Shown here one piece after another: positions 1-6,777 of a DNA stretch of 15,661 nt; positions within the stretch are counted from its first letter, which is position 1, and every line of letters starts with the position of its first letter. This stretch comes from Candidatus Peregrinibacteria bacterium. GTDB taxonomy: Bacteria; Patescibacteriota; Gracilibacteria; UBA1369; LOWO2-01-FULL-3. The notes under the pieces were generated by a model. It saw only the letters and a list, made by a program, of their open reading frames with translations, was not told where the DNA came from and searched no databases. Position numbers and translations under genes: made by a program. The stretch is taken from positions 1 through 15,661 of the forward strand of contig JABJOK010000015.1 of NCBI GenBank assembly GCA_018664365.1, read 5' to 3'.

Positions 1-578
1 ATGAATTCTCAGATTATGAACCTGTAATTTTAGACAAGGAAGAAGAGGTAATATGGGAAGAACCGGAAGAAGACAAAGCAGCCTGGGAAGAATTCACAAA
101 AGAAGCACGGGCTGAATTCAACGAAGCTAGAAGAAAAGCAAGATATCCCGAAAGTCACAACGCAGAGGAATCATCTGAATACGAACAGATAGGAGCAACA
201 AGATACAATGCAGCCTATGGATCAATAGAAGAAACTATCCAGGATGAAGATGGCGACGAAGCAAGAATGCAAGACTTGAAAGCGTTTGCAGAAGATAAAG
301 ATCCAGATGAAGGCAGAAAACAGAGTTATCCTGAGGCATTTAGCAGTGAAAGCTCACAGGCATACGAAGAAGAACACCATCCAAACCTAGATGCAACGAT
401 CGCACTTGCACAGGGGCTAGAAAAAGCACGACTTGAAGCAAATGCAGAAAATAGAGCAGCAGCATTAGCGAGAGAAACCGCGAAAGACTTGGAAAGAAGA
501 GAAGACCGCGCTGCAGCACTTGACGACGCAGGCACTACGAGTACAAGGACAAGAGCAATGCTAAAGGATTTTCTATAA
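1..578 (+). CDS. Acidic hypothetical protein, C-terminal part (5' end outside window)
   Basis: The frame is open from the first bases of the window (codons begin at base 3) to the TAA at 576-578, so this is the last ~191 residues of a longer gene. An ATG at 267 exists, but the frame upstream of it has the same composition and no stop, so 267 is probably internal. The protein is very rich in Glu, Asp, Ala, Lys and Arg and has no hydrophobic segment. The last ~60 residues alternate Ala/Leu with charged residues, as in a long helix or coiled coil, and it ends in A-M-L-K-D-F-L. I recognise no family. It looks like a cytoplasmic, partly disordered, highly charged protein. It converges on nadC with only 3 nt between the stop codons. 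The reading frame is sure; the function is unknown. Confidence 0.7.
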   Translation, partial: EFSDYEPVILDKEEEVIWEEPEEDKAAWEEFTKEARAEFNEARRKARYPESHNAEESSEYEQIGATRYNAAYGSIEETIQDEDGDEARMQDLKAFAEDKDPDEGRKQSYPEAFSSESSQAYEEEHHPNLDATIALAQGLEKARLEANAENRAAALARETAKDLERREDRAAALDDAGTTSTRTRAMLKDFL

Positions 579-581
579 ACC

Positions 582-1550
582 CTAAGCTGTCTTCATACTC
601 ATATTAAGACTCCTTGGACCATTGGTGATCGAACCAAGAGATACGATGTCCACGCCTGATTTGGCGTATTCGACAATAGTGTCTTCAGTCACGCCGCCTG
701 AACCTTCGAAAAGAAGTTTGTCATACAGCCCAAGCTTTTTAATTTTAACCAAGGCCTTCTCAATATTTTCAGGCCCCATGTTGTCCATCAAAAGCACTCC
801 AATTGTTCGAAGTCTTTTAGAATCAATAAAATCAACCAATATTTCAGCGCACTTCACCGCATTCTCAATTGATCCAACCTCAATCTCCAAAAATCTTGGC
901 TCAACTTTAGTAGCTGCAATATTCGTAAATGCCTTCTCATAGTTTTTATCGATAAGATCCATATGAGTGTCTTTGATAAGGATAGCGTCCTCAAGGTTAA
1001 GTCGATGACTTCCACCACCACCGAGCAAGACAGCCCTTTTATCAAGCAAACCCCACAAAGTCTTTCTAGTAGGAGTAACAAGAACATCACAGCCCTTCAC
1101 TAAATCAATAACCTTTTTAGTATAAGTAGCAACACCACTCATCCTCATAATCAAATTCAAAACAACACGCTCTACAGCTAAAAGATCTCTTACATCAGCA
1201 GTCATCTCAAACAGCAAATCATCTTTCTTGAACTCAGACCCATCTTCAAAATTAAAATCCAATTTGAATTCACCCTTAACAGCAGGCCTAAAATTAGGAC
1301 TAGAATCCTTCAAGAAATATTCAATCTCTTCACGTCCTGCCAAAACGCCATCTTCACGGGCATAAACTTTACCAGTGACTATTTTTTCATCATGAAAAAT
1401 TCCATTAGTAGTAATGTCACCCTGGGATCCAAGATCCTTTTCTAACTCCAAAAACGTATACCTAAAAACCCACTGCTTGTAGGTGCTGTTTTTTACAGTT
1501 AGAAAATTACCAACCTTGTGCGTGAACTCTCTAAGAGCTTTTCGATCCAT
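582..1550 (-). CDS. nadC: Nicotinate-nucleotide pyrophosphorylase (carboxylating), quinolinate phosphoribosyltransferase
   Basis: Converts quinolinate and PRPP to nicotinate mononucleotide, CO2 and PPi, the step after NadA in de novo NAD synthesis; cytoplasmic. Family motifs occur in order over 322 residues: G-D-I-T-T (44-48), the helix A-V-E-R-V-V-L-N with R-M-S-G-V-A-T (125-142), T-R-K-T (161-164), G-G-G-G-S-H-R-L (177-184) with L-I-K-D-T-H (191-196), E-I-E-V (222-225), L-M-D-N-M (254-258) and the phosphate loop E-G-S-G-G (282-286). These cover the usual substrate-binding Arg, Lys, His, Glu and Asp positions. It is 30-40 residues longer than most NadC, because of an N-terminal segment of about 35 residues before G-D-I-T-T. 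The ATG lies 1 nt after the nadA stop with no evident Shine-Dalgarno, so translational coupling to nadA is likely. Confidence 0.95.
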   Translation of the reverse strand: MDRKALREFTHKVGNFLTVKNSTYKQWVFRYTFLELEKDLGSQGDITTNGIFHDEKIVTGKVYAREDGVLAGREEIEYFLKDSSPNFRPAVKGEFKLDFNFEDGSEFKKDDLLFEMTADVRDLLAVERVVLNLIMRMSGVATYTKKVIDLVKGCDVLVTPTRKTLWGLLDKRAVLLGGGGSHRLNLEDAILIKDTHMDLIDKNYEKAFTNIAATKVEPRFLEIEVGSIENAVKCAEILVDFIDSKRLRTIGVLLMDNMGPENIEKALVKIKKLGLYDKLLFEGSGGVTEDTIVEYAKSGVDIVSLGSITNGPRSLNMSMKTA

Positions 1551-1551
1551 A

Positions 1552-2469
1552 TTATTTAGTTACATTCATCATTTTCTCAAGCGCACCACGAGCCTTTGCA
1601 GCTACATCAGGATCAACTTCAACCTCTTCTTTTTCATCCTGCAGCGACTTAAGAACTAATTCTAACGTATTTTTCTTCATATCAAAACACATATTGCACA
1701 GACCAAAGAACTCCTTACCTGGCAACTCCTGCCTCAACCTCTCAGTCATTCCGCATTCAGTAAGAATAAAGAACTGATCGGAATCATCTTTACGCGCGCA
1801 CTCAAGCATACCAGAAGTACTAGAAACATAATCAGCAAGCGCTGTAACCTCAGGCTTAGTCTCTGGATGAGCAATTATTTTTGCCTCAGGATGGCGCCTC
1901 TTAATATCTTCAACATAATCAGCATTCACAAAATGATGAACAGGACAGTGCCCCTTCCAAGCGATAACCTCCTTTTCAGGAGCCTGGCTAGCAACATATG
2001 CAGCCAAGTTTTGATCCGGAACAAAGATAACTCGATCAGACTCCAAAGACCGAACAACCTCAACAGCATTTGAAGAAGTGCAACAAATATCGCTAACAGA
2101 CTTCACTTCTGCCGTTGAATTAACATAGCAAACCACGGGAACACCAGGGTAATCCTTCTTGAACTCAAGCAAGTCATCAGCGTTAATCATATCAGCCATA
2201 GCGCAACCCGCTCCAGAATGGGGGACAACAACTTTCTTAGCAGGATTAAGTATTTTTGCAGTTTCAGCCATAAAATTAACTCCACAAAAAACCAAAACAT
2301 CAGCATCAGTATCTGCAGCCTTCTGACAAAGCCCCAAAGAATCTCCAATAAAATCAGCAACCTCATATATCTCAGGTCTCTGGTAATTATGAACCAAAAT
2401 CAAAGCATTTTTCTCTGCCTTCAACTTTCGAACCTCCTCAACCAATTGTTTTTGTTTATCAGAAAGCAT
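1552..2469 (-). CDS. nadA: Quinolinate synthase
   Basis: Condenses iminoaspartate with dihydroxyacetone phosphate to quinolinate using a [4Fe-4S] cluster. It has 305 residues, the normal length for the short NadA type. The expected cluster ligands are Cys89 (in G-A-G-C-A-M-A-D), Cys175 (in W-K-G-H-C-P-V-H-H) and Cys261 (in C-F-D-M-K-K-N-T-L-E). Their 86-residue spacings match the three-fold pseudo-symmetric fold of the family. Other motifs are H-N-Y-Q (27-30), Y-V-N-S-T-A-E-V-K (115-123), the stretch around S-D-I-C-C-T-S-S-N-A (126-135), P-D-Q-N-L (151-155), H-P-E-T (201-204), T-S-G-M (218-221) and T-E-C-G-M (237-241). It is the first gene of a tight nadA-nadC pair. The upstream gene ends 50 nt before it, and a separate promoter candidate lies in that gap. 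No nadB or aspartate dehydrogenase is in the window. Confidence 0.96.
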   Translation of the reverse strand: MLSDKQKQLVEEVRKLKAEKNALILVHNYQRPEIYEVADFIGDSLGLCQKAADTDADVLVFCGVNFMAETAKILNPAKKVVVPHSGAGCAMADMINADDLLEFKKDYPGVPVVCYVNSTAEVKSVSDICCTSSNAVEVVRSLESDRVIFVPDQNLAAYVASQAPEKEVIAWKGHCPVHHFVNADYVEDIKRRHPEAKIIAHPETKPEVTALADYVSSTSGMLECARKDDSDQFFILTECGMTERLRQELPGKEFFGLCNMCFDMKKNTLELVLKSLQDEKEEVEVDPDVAAKARGALEKMMNVTK

Positions 2470-2490
2470 AAATCGATTAAAAACATAAAA

Positions 2491-2519
2491 AACTTAACAT
2501 CGAGATAGGGAAATATCAA
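2491..2519 (-). promoter_or_regulatory. Candidate promoter of nadA-nadC
   Basis: On the minus strand TTGATA (2514-2519) is followed after 17 nt by TAAGTT (2491-2496). The -35 matches 5/6 and the -10 only 3/6. The -10 ends 21 nt before the nadA ATG, the same distance as at better promoters in this window. Read-through from the upstream hypothetical gene is an alternative. Confidence 0.4.
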
Positions 2520-3056
2520 CTAGAAGATTATCCCATGAACGAAACGAAGCCACATAGTTTTAAGGGCCTCAAAAGAAGCTTTAGCCAATTTACACAAAAT
2601 TCCTCTAAGCTCTCTAATCTTCTTGAGAATATTAGCCATTTCAAAAAAGCTCATGTTTGAAGGATTTCCAATCATTTTCAAAGCCTTTTTGTGTAAGTAC
2701 TTAATCTCCTTCTTAATCTCAGACTCAATTTGAGCCTTCATCTTCTTCTCGTTAGGAAGATTTTTAAGTAATTGAGCCTTAAGCTGTGCGGGATCAATTG
2801 CTGCAACTCCTCCTGCAGCCACACCGTCACCCTTCAAATCCTTGCCTTTAGCCACTGACTCAGAAATACGCTCATTAACAGCCTCAGCTGCTTCAGAAGT
2901 AATCTCAGCACCCTCAACAGTATTAACCGCCTCGTTGGAAATACGAGCCTCTTTAATCTCCTTGGAATCCTTATGTTCAACCTTAGGAGAACTAGAAACC
3001 TCTGGAGAAGAGCTAAGAGTTTCCGGACCTTTATTTGAAGAGGTAGGATTTGGCAT
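2520..3056 (-). CDS. Hypothetical protein, disordered N-terminus and helical C-terminal domain
   Basis: Unknown family. The start chosen is the ATG at 3054-3056 (M-P-N-P-T-S-S), giving 178 residues. The longer frame to 3197 would run through a consensus promoter and overlap valS, so it is rejected. Residues 1-85 are rich in Ser, Glu, Lys and Ala with a Gly/Ala stretch near 78-85, and look disordered. Residues 86-178 look like a compact bundle of amphipathic helices: Q-L-K-A-Q-L-L-K-N-L, then a Lys/Glu helix (104-128), then helices separated by G-N-P-S-N (130-134), ending in an aromatic tail (M-W-L-R-F-V-H-G-I-I-F). There is no signal peptide; the C-terminal tail could touch a membrane or partner. 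It sits directly upstream of nadA on the same strand, but nothing in the protein suggests an NAD role. Confidence 0.75.
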   Translation of the reverse strand: MPNPTSSNKGPETLSSSPEVSSSPKVEHKDSKEIKEARISNEAVNTVEGAEITSEAAEAVNERISESVAKGKDLKGDGVAAGGVAAIDPAQLKAQLLKNLPNEKKMKAQIESEIKKEIKYLHKKALKMIGNPSNMSFFEMANILKKIRELRGILCKLAKASFEALKTMWLRFVHGIIF

Positions 3057-3080
3057 AAAAAGCTTAAATACTTCTATAAA

Positions 3081-3109
3081 ATTATAAACTTTATCGAGCC
3101 AAGTGTCAA
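3081..3109 (-). promoter_or_regulatory. Perfect consensus sigma-70 promoter for the hypothetical gene 2520-3056
   Basis: On the minus strand TTGACA (3104-3109) is followed, after exactly 17 nt, by TATAAT (3081-3086), a full match to both hexamers with optimal spacing. The predicted start site near 3074 leaves a U-rich leader of about 17 nt with no Shine-Dalgarno before the ATG at 3056. This promoter is the main reason for choosing 3056 over the longer frame. Confidence 0.88.
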
Positions 3110-3110
3110 C

Positions 3111-3139
3111 TTGCAAAATCGCTATTCTTTGAGTAAATT
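3111..3139 (+). promoter_or_regulatory. Weak candidate promoter of valS
   Basis: TTGCAA (3111-3116), a 17-nt gap and TAAATT (3134-3139) each match 4/6, and they lie back to back with the strong minus-strand promoter. The -10 ends 33 nt before the valS ATG, further than elsewhere in the window. The predicted leader of about 26 nt has no room for a T-box. An alternative pairing (TTGAGT 3129-3134 with AAGAAT 3154-3159) has a poor 19-nt spacer. Confidence 0.3.
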
Positions 3140-3172
3140 TAACGCCTGGCAGCAAGAATTTAACTGAAAAAA

Positions 3173-5800
3173 ATGGACTTTGAAATAGAAAAAGCATACG
3201 AAGCTAAAAAATATGAAGACAAGATATACAAAAAGTGGGAAGAATCTGGAGCATTTACTCCAGAAGTAGATCCAAGCAAGAAGTCTTTTACGATATCAAT
3301 GCCACCTCCAAATGCAACCGGAGTGCTTCATTTAGGACATGCAGTGATGCTTGCATTGGAAGACATCATGATAAGGCATCACAGGATGATGGGAGAATCA
3401 GCGCTATGGATCCCAGGAACAGACCATGCATCAATCGCCACTCAAAACAAAGTTGAACAGCTAATAGCAAAAGAGGGAAAGACAAAGTACGACCTAGGAA
3501 GGGCTGATTTCCTTAAAAGAGTTCATGAGTATGTAAAAGATTCCCAAAGCACAATTAGAAATCAAATTAGAAAAATGGGATCTAGTTGCGACTGGACTAG
3601 AGAAAGATACACACTAGATAAAGGACTTACAGACGCCGTACAAGAAGTGTTTATAAAGATGTATAAAGACGGGCTAATATACCAGGGAGACAGGATAGTA
3701 AACTGGTGTCCAAGATGCGAATCCACACTTGCAAATGATGAAGTAGAGTACAAAAGCCTGAACGACAAACTGTACTGGATAAAATACGGACCATTTACAC
3801 TTGCAACAACTCGTCCAGAGACAAAGCTTGGAGATACAGCCGTAGCAGTTCACCCATCAGACAAAAGATACAAAGACATGGTCGGAAAAAAGTACATGAT
3901 TCCAGGAGTACTTGGAGAATTTGAGGTAGAAGTAATCGCAGATCACACAGTAGACCCAGAATTCGGATCTGGAGCAGTAAAAGTGACACCAGCTCACAGC
4001 TTCGCAGATTTTGAAATGGCACAGAGAAACAACATCCCAGCGAAATCAATCATAGATGAAAAAGGATGCATGATGGACAACTGTGGAAAATACGCAGGAA
4101 TGAAGACGCACGAATGCCGAAAAGCGATAGTAGACGACATGGACAAGATGGGACTAATTGAGAAAATTGAAGACTACGAACACAATTTATCAATCTGTTA
4201 CAGATGCGAAACTCCAGTAGAGCCACTAATCTCAAAACAGTGGTTCATAAACGTAGATAAGAAAGTAATCAATCACAAAGGAAAAAAAGTAAGTTTAAAA
4301 GAAAGATCAATTCAAGTAATAAAAGAAAAGGAGATAGAAATCCTTCCATCAAAATTCAACAAGACATACTTCAACTGGATGGAGAATTTACACGACTGGT
4401 GCATCTCAAGACAGATCTGGTTTGGACACAGAATTCCAATTTTCTACTGCCAAGAGTGCGGAGAAGTAATTACGGGCAAAGAAAAGCCTGAGGAATGCAC
4501 AAAGTGTAAATCATCAAAATTAAAACAGGACCCAGACACTTTAGACACATGGTTCTCATCTGGACTTTGGACATTCTCAACACTAGGGTGGCCAGAAAAG
4601 ACAAAAGAACTAGAATATTTTCACCCAACAGGAGTAATGGAAACCGGCTACGACATACTGTTTTTCTGGGTAGCAAGAATGATCCTGATGACAACGTACG
4701 TCTTGGGAGAAATACCATTCGAAACAGTATATCTACATGGACTAATTAGAGATAGAAATGGCGACAAGATGAGTAAATCAAAGCCAGAGACATGCATCGA
4801 TCCACTAGAAATGATCGAGAAGTATGGAACAGATGCAGTGCGTTTAAGTCTAGTAATTGGAAGCACACCAGGAAACGACATGAGACTGTACGAAGAAAAA
4901 ATCGCCGGATATAGAAACTTCGTAAACAAAATCTGGAACGCAGCAAGATTCGCATTAATGAATGTAGAAAAAGAAGATCTAGAAAAAGAATTCGAACCAG
5001 GAATGGTTAAATCACTAGCTGATAAATGGGTTTTAACAGAACTACAAAAGCTGATCAAGGAGGTAGACGCGGACATGGAGAAACATCACTTCTCCGAAGC
5101 CGGAACAAAAATATACGACTTCATATGGAGTCAATATTGCGACTGGTATCTAGAAATATCAAAAGGTGAACACAAGAATCCAGCAGTATTAATACACGTA
5201 CTAAGGACCACACTAAAGCTTCTACACCCATTCGTACCATACGTAACGGAGAAACTTTGGGAATACGTTGGGGGCGAAAAACTACTGATCTCAGAAAAAT
5301 GGCCTGAGTACCAAAAAGAATTAGTTTACACAAAAGAAGCCGGAACAATGGAGCTAATACACGAAGTGATTTCGCAAATAAGAAGTGTCCGAGCAGAACT
5401 CAAGGTAGAGCCCGGAAAGAAAATTCATGCAATAATATATGCTGGCAAACACACAGAAGATCTAGAAGGAAAGCGTGAAGCAATAATGCTACTAGGTCGA
5501 CTCGAACAATTAGACATTGAGGAGAAAGGACCAAAAGTAGATGGAGCCAAGGCAATTTTTGTTAAAGATACAGAAATATACCTACCTCTCAAGGACATGC
5601 TTGATACTGAGAAGGAGGCAAAACGTCTCAAGGCTGAAATTGAGAACAAAGAAAAGTTTGCCAAATCGCTTGAAGGAAAGCTTAGCAACAAGGGATACCT
5701 TCAAAATGCTGCAAAAGAAGTGATAGAAAAAGACAAGGCAAGACTGGAAGACGAAAAGACAAACCTGCAAAAACTAAAGAGTGAACTCGAGCAGCTTTAA
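3173..5800 (+). CDS. valS: Valyl-tRNA synthetase
   Basis: Class I synthetase that charges tRNA-Val and edits mischarged threonine. 875 residues, normal for bacterial ValRS. In order: the HIGH motif H-L-G-H (53-56) after P-P-P-N-A-T-G; the ValRS-type G-T-D-H-A-S-I-A-T-Q (82-91); a zinc-knuckle-like C-P-R-C (179-182); the CP1 editing domain with T-T-R-P-E-T (212-217) and V-T-P-A-H-S-F-A-D-F (271-280); C-Y-R-C (342-345); D-W-C-I-S-R-Q (408-414); a second zinc ribbon C-Q-E-C (426-429) with C-T-K-C (442-445); D-T-W-F-S-S (458-463); K-M-S-K-S (532-536). The helical anticodon-binding domain follows, then a charged C-terminal coiled coil (about 810-875), the tRNA-binding arm typical of ValRS. The editing loop has Ser where many ValRS have Asp (H-D-x-x-D). 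The ATG at 3173 lacks an SD and fits the usual family N-terminus. Confidence 0.97.
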   Translation: MDFEIEKAYEAKKYEDKIYKKWEESGAFTPEVDPSKKSFTISMPPPNATGVLHLGHAVMLALEDIMIRHHRMMGESALWIPGTDHASIATQNKVEQLIAKEGKTKYDLGRADFLKRVHEYVKDSQSTIRNQIRKMGSSCDWTRERYTLDKGLTDAVQEVFIKMYKDGLIYQGDRIVNWCPRCESTLANDEVEYKSLNDKLYWIKYGPFTLATTRPETKLGDTAVAVHPSDKRYKDMVGKKYMIPGVLGEFEVEVIADHTVDPEFGSGAVKVTPAHSFADFEMAQRNNIPAKSIIDEKGCMMDNCGKYAGMKTHECRKAIVDDMDKMGLIEKIEDYEHNLSICYRCETPVEPLISKQWFINVDKKVINHKGKKVSLKERSIQVIKEKEIEILPSKFNKTYFNWMENLHDWCISRQIWFGHRIPIFYCQECGEVITGKEKPEECTKCKSSKLKQDPDTLDTWFSSGLWTFSTLGWPEKTKELEYFHPTGVMETGYDILFFWVARMILMTTYVLGEIPFETVYLHGLIRDRNGDKMSKSKPETCIDPLEMIEKYGTDAVRLSLVIGSTPGNDMRLYEEKIAGYRNFVNKIWNAARFALMNVEKEDLEKEFEPGMVKSLADKWVLTELQKLIKEVDADMEKHHFSEAGTKIYDFIWSQYCDWYLEISKGEHKNPAVLIHVLRTTLKLLHPFVPYVTEKLWEYVGGEKLLISEKWPEYQKELVYTKEAGTMELIHEVISQIRSVRAELKVEPGKKIHAIIYAGKHTEDLEGKREAIMLLGRLEQLDIEEKGPKVDGAKAIFVKDTEIYLPLKDMLDTEKEAKRLKAEIENKEKFAKSLEGKLSNKGYLQNAAKEVIEKDKARLEDEKTNLQKLKSELEQL

Positions 5801-5801
5801 A

Positions 5802-5831
5802 TTGCTATACATAGCCGTTTTATGCTACAAT
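5802..5831 (+). promoter_or_regulatory. Candidate promoter of the TPR-like gene
   Basis: TTGCTA (5802-5807), an 18-nt gap and TACAAT (5826-5831; 5/6) lie immediately after the valS stop. The -10 ends 22 nt before the ATG at 5854. The predicted leader is A-rich, about 15 nt, and has no SD. This suggests the downstream gene has its own transcript. Confidence 0.5.
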
Positions 5832-5853
5832 ATAGGCGTAAAATAAATACAAA

Positions 5854-6777
5854 ATGCAATCTTCGGCATACATAGCACAGACTGAAAAAAATATTCACGC
5901 TTTGATAAATGAAAAAAAGTTCAAGGCAGCATATTTGAAATGTAAAAATAATCTGCAAAAATTCCCACACGAAAAGGCATTCGAAGAACTAATGGGGAAA
6001 ATCGAAAAACTAATAATAAAAGAGAACGAGGAGGTGATTAGCAGAACAATAAAAGATACGAAGCCACTATGGAAGAAAGGTGAATACAGAAAAATACTGG
6101 AAATACTTGCCCCACTCTTGAAGTTAAACAAGAACAACGATGAACTAAAAAACAAGATAATTGACGCTCAAGAGGCATACAAGAAAAAAGCAGAAAAAGA
6201 AGCTAATAGATACGAAAAAGACCAAAGAAAAAAACTAGACAAATTATTCAAAAAAGACGAGATAGGACTATCAGAAGCACTGTTTATAATGGAAAAAAAT
6301 AATCCAGGAAACGACCTGGTGAAAAAACTGACCTACGAGTATAGAGACAAAACAATAGAGGAAAAAATAAATCAAAAATCAGATCTTATATATTCTGAGA
6401 AGTACAACGATATACAAAATTTCATACACCAGCTAAGCAAAATAGATAAAAAGAACCCAAGGATAAAAAACCTGGAACTAGCAATTAAAAAACGAAAAGC
6501 AGGAACACAAATAGATGAAAAAAGTGAGTACGTTTACAAAGGAGAGAAACACTTAAGCACTCTTATGCGCCTCGGGAGATATGACAAGGCAGTGCAAGTA
6601 GCAAGAGAAGTCCTTGAAGTTGACCGCAGTAATAAAAGAGTGATTTCAATATTGAAAAAAGCTGAGAGTAAACTCTTCAAGCAAACACAGACATTAAGCA
6701 TTGAATCGATAAAGAAAAACTACCCGGCACTCAGGGAAGAGTACAAGAAAAACAAAAAGAAATTCATTAAGATCTAA
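5854..6777 (+). CDS. Lysine-rich TPR-like repeat protein, function unknown
   Basis: 307 residues, no signal peptide or membrane segment, very basic (many Lys). Several degenerate helix-turn-helix units resemble tetratricopeptide repeats: about 18-38 (K-K-F-K-A-A-Y-L-K-C), 73-93 (K-K-G-E-Y-R-K-I-L-E-I-L), 180-200 (S-E-K-Y-N-D-I-Q-N-F-I) and 239-258 (R-L-G-R-Y-D-K-A-V-Q-V-A). The last is closest to the TPR pattern of small residue and aromatic followed by an Asp-containing turn. A long charged helix (105-135) separates the units. It probably acts as a cytoplasmic protein- or RNA-binding scaffold; the partner cannot be told. The closing segment is strongly basic (K-K-N-K-K-K-F-I-K-I). Its TAA (6775-6777) overlaps the stop codon of the convergent regulator gene. 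The gene is real by length, promoter and position. Confidence 0.8.
   Translation: MQSSAYIAQTEKNIHALINEKKFKAAYLKCKNNLQKFPHEKAFEELMGKIEKLIIKENEEVISRTIKDTKPLWKKGEYRKILEILAPLLKLNKNNDELKNKIIDAQEAYKKKAEKEANRYEKDQRKKLDKLFKKDEIGLSEALFIMEKNNPGNDLVKKLTYEYRDKTIEEKINQKSDLIYSEKYNDIQNFIHQLSKIDKKNPRIKNLELAIKKRKAGTQIDEKSEYVYKGEKHLSTLMRLGRYDKAVQVAREVLEVDRSNKRVISILKKAESKLFKQTQTLSIESIKKNYPALREEYKKNKKKFIKI

Noticed and set aside
267..578. A complete small gene starting at the ATG at 267
   Set aside because: The frame is open to the window start with identical composition, so 267 is most likely an internal Met.
3057..3197. N-terminal extension of the hypothetical gene to an ATG at 3195-3197
   Set aside because: It would translate through a perfect sigma-70 promoter and overlap the valS start; the ATG at 3056 fits the promoter distance.
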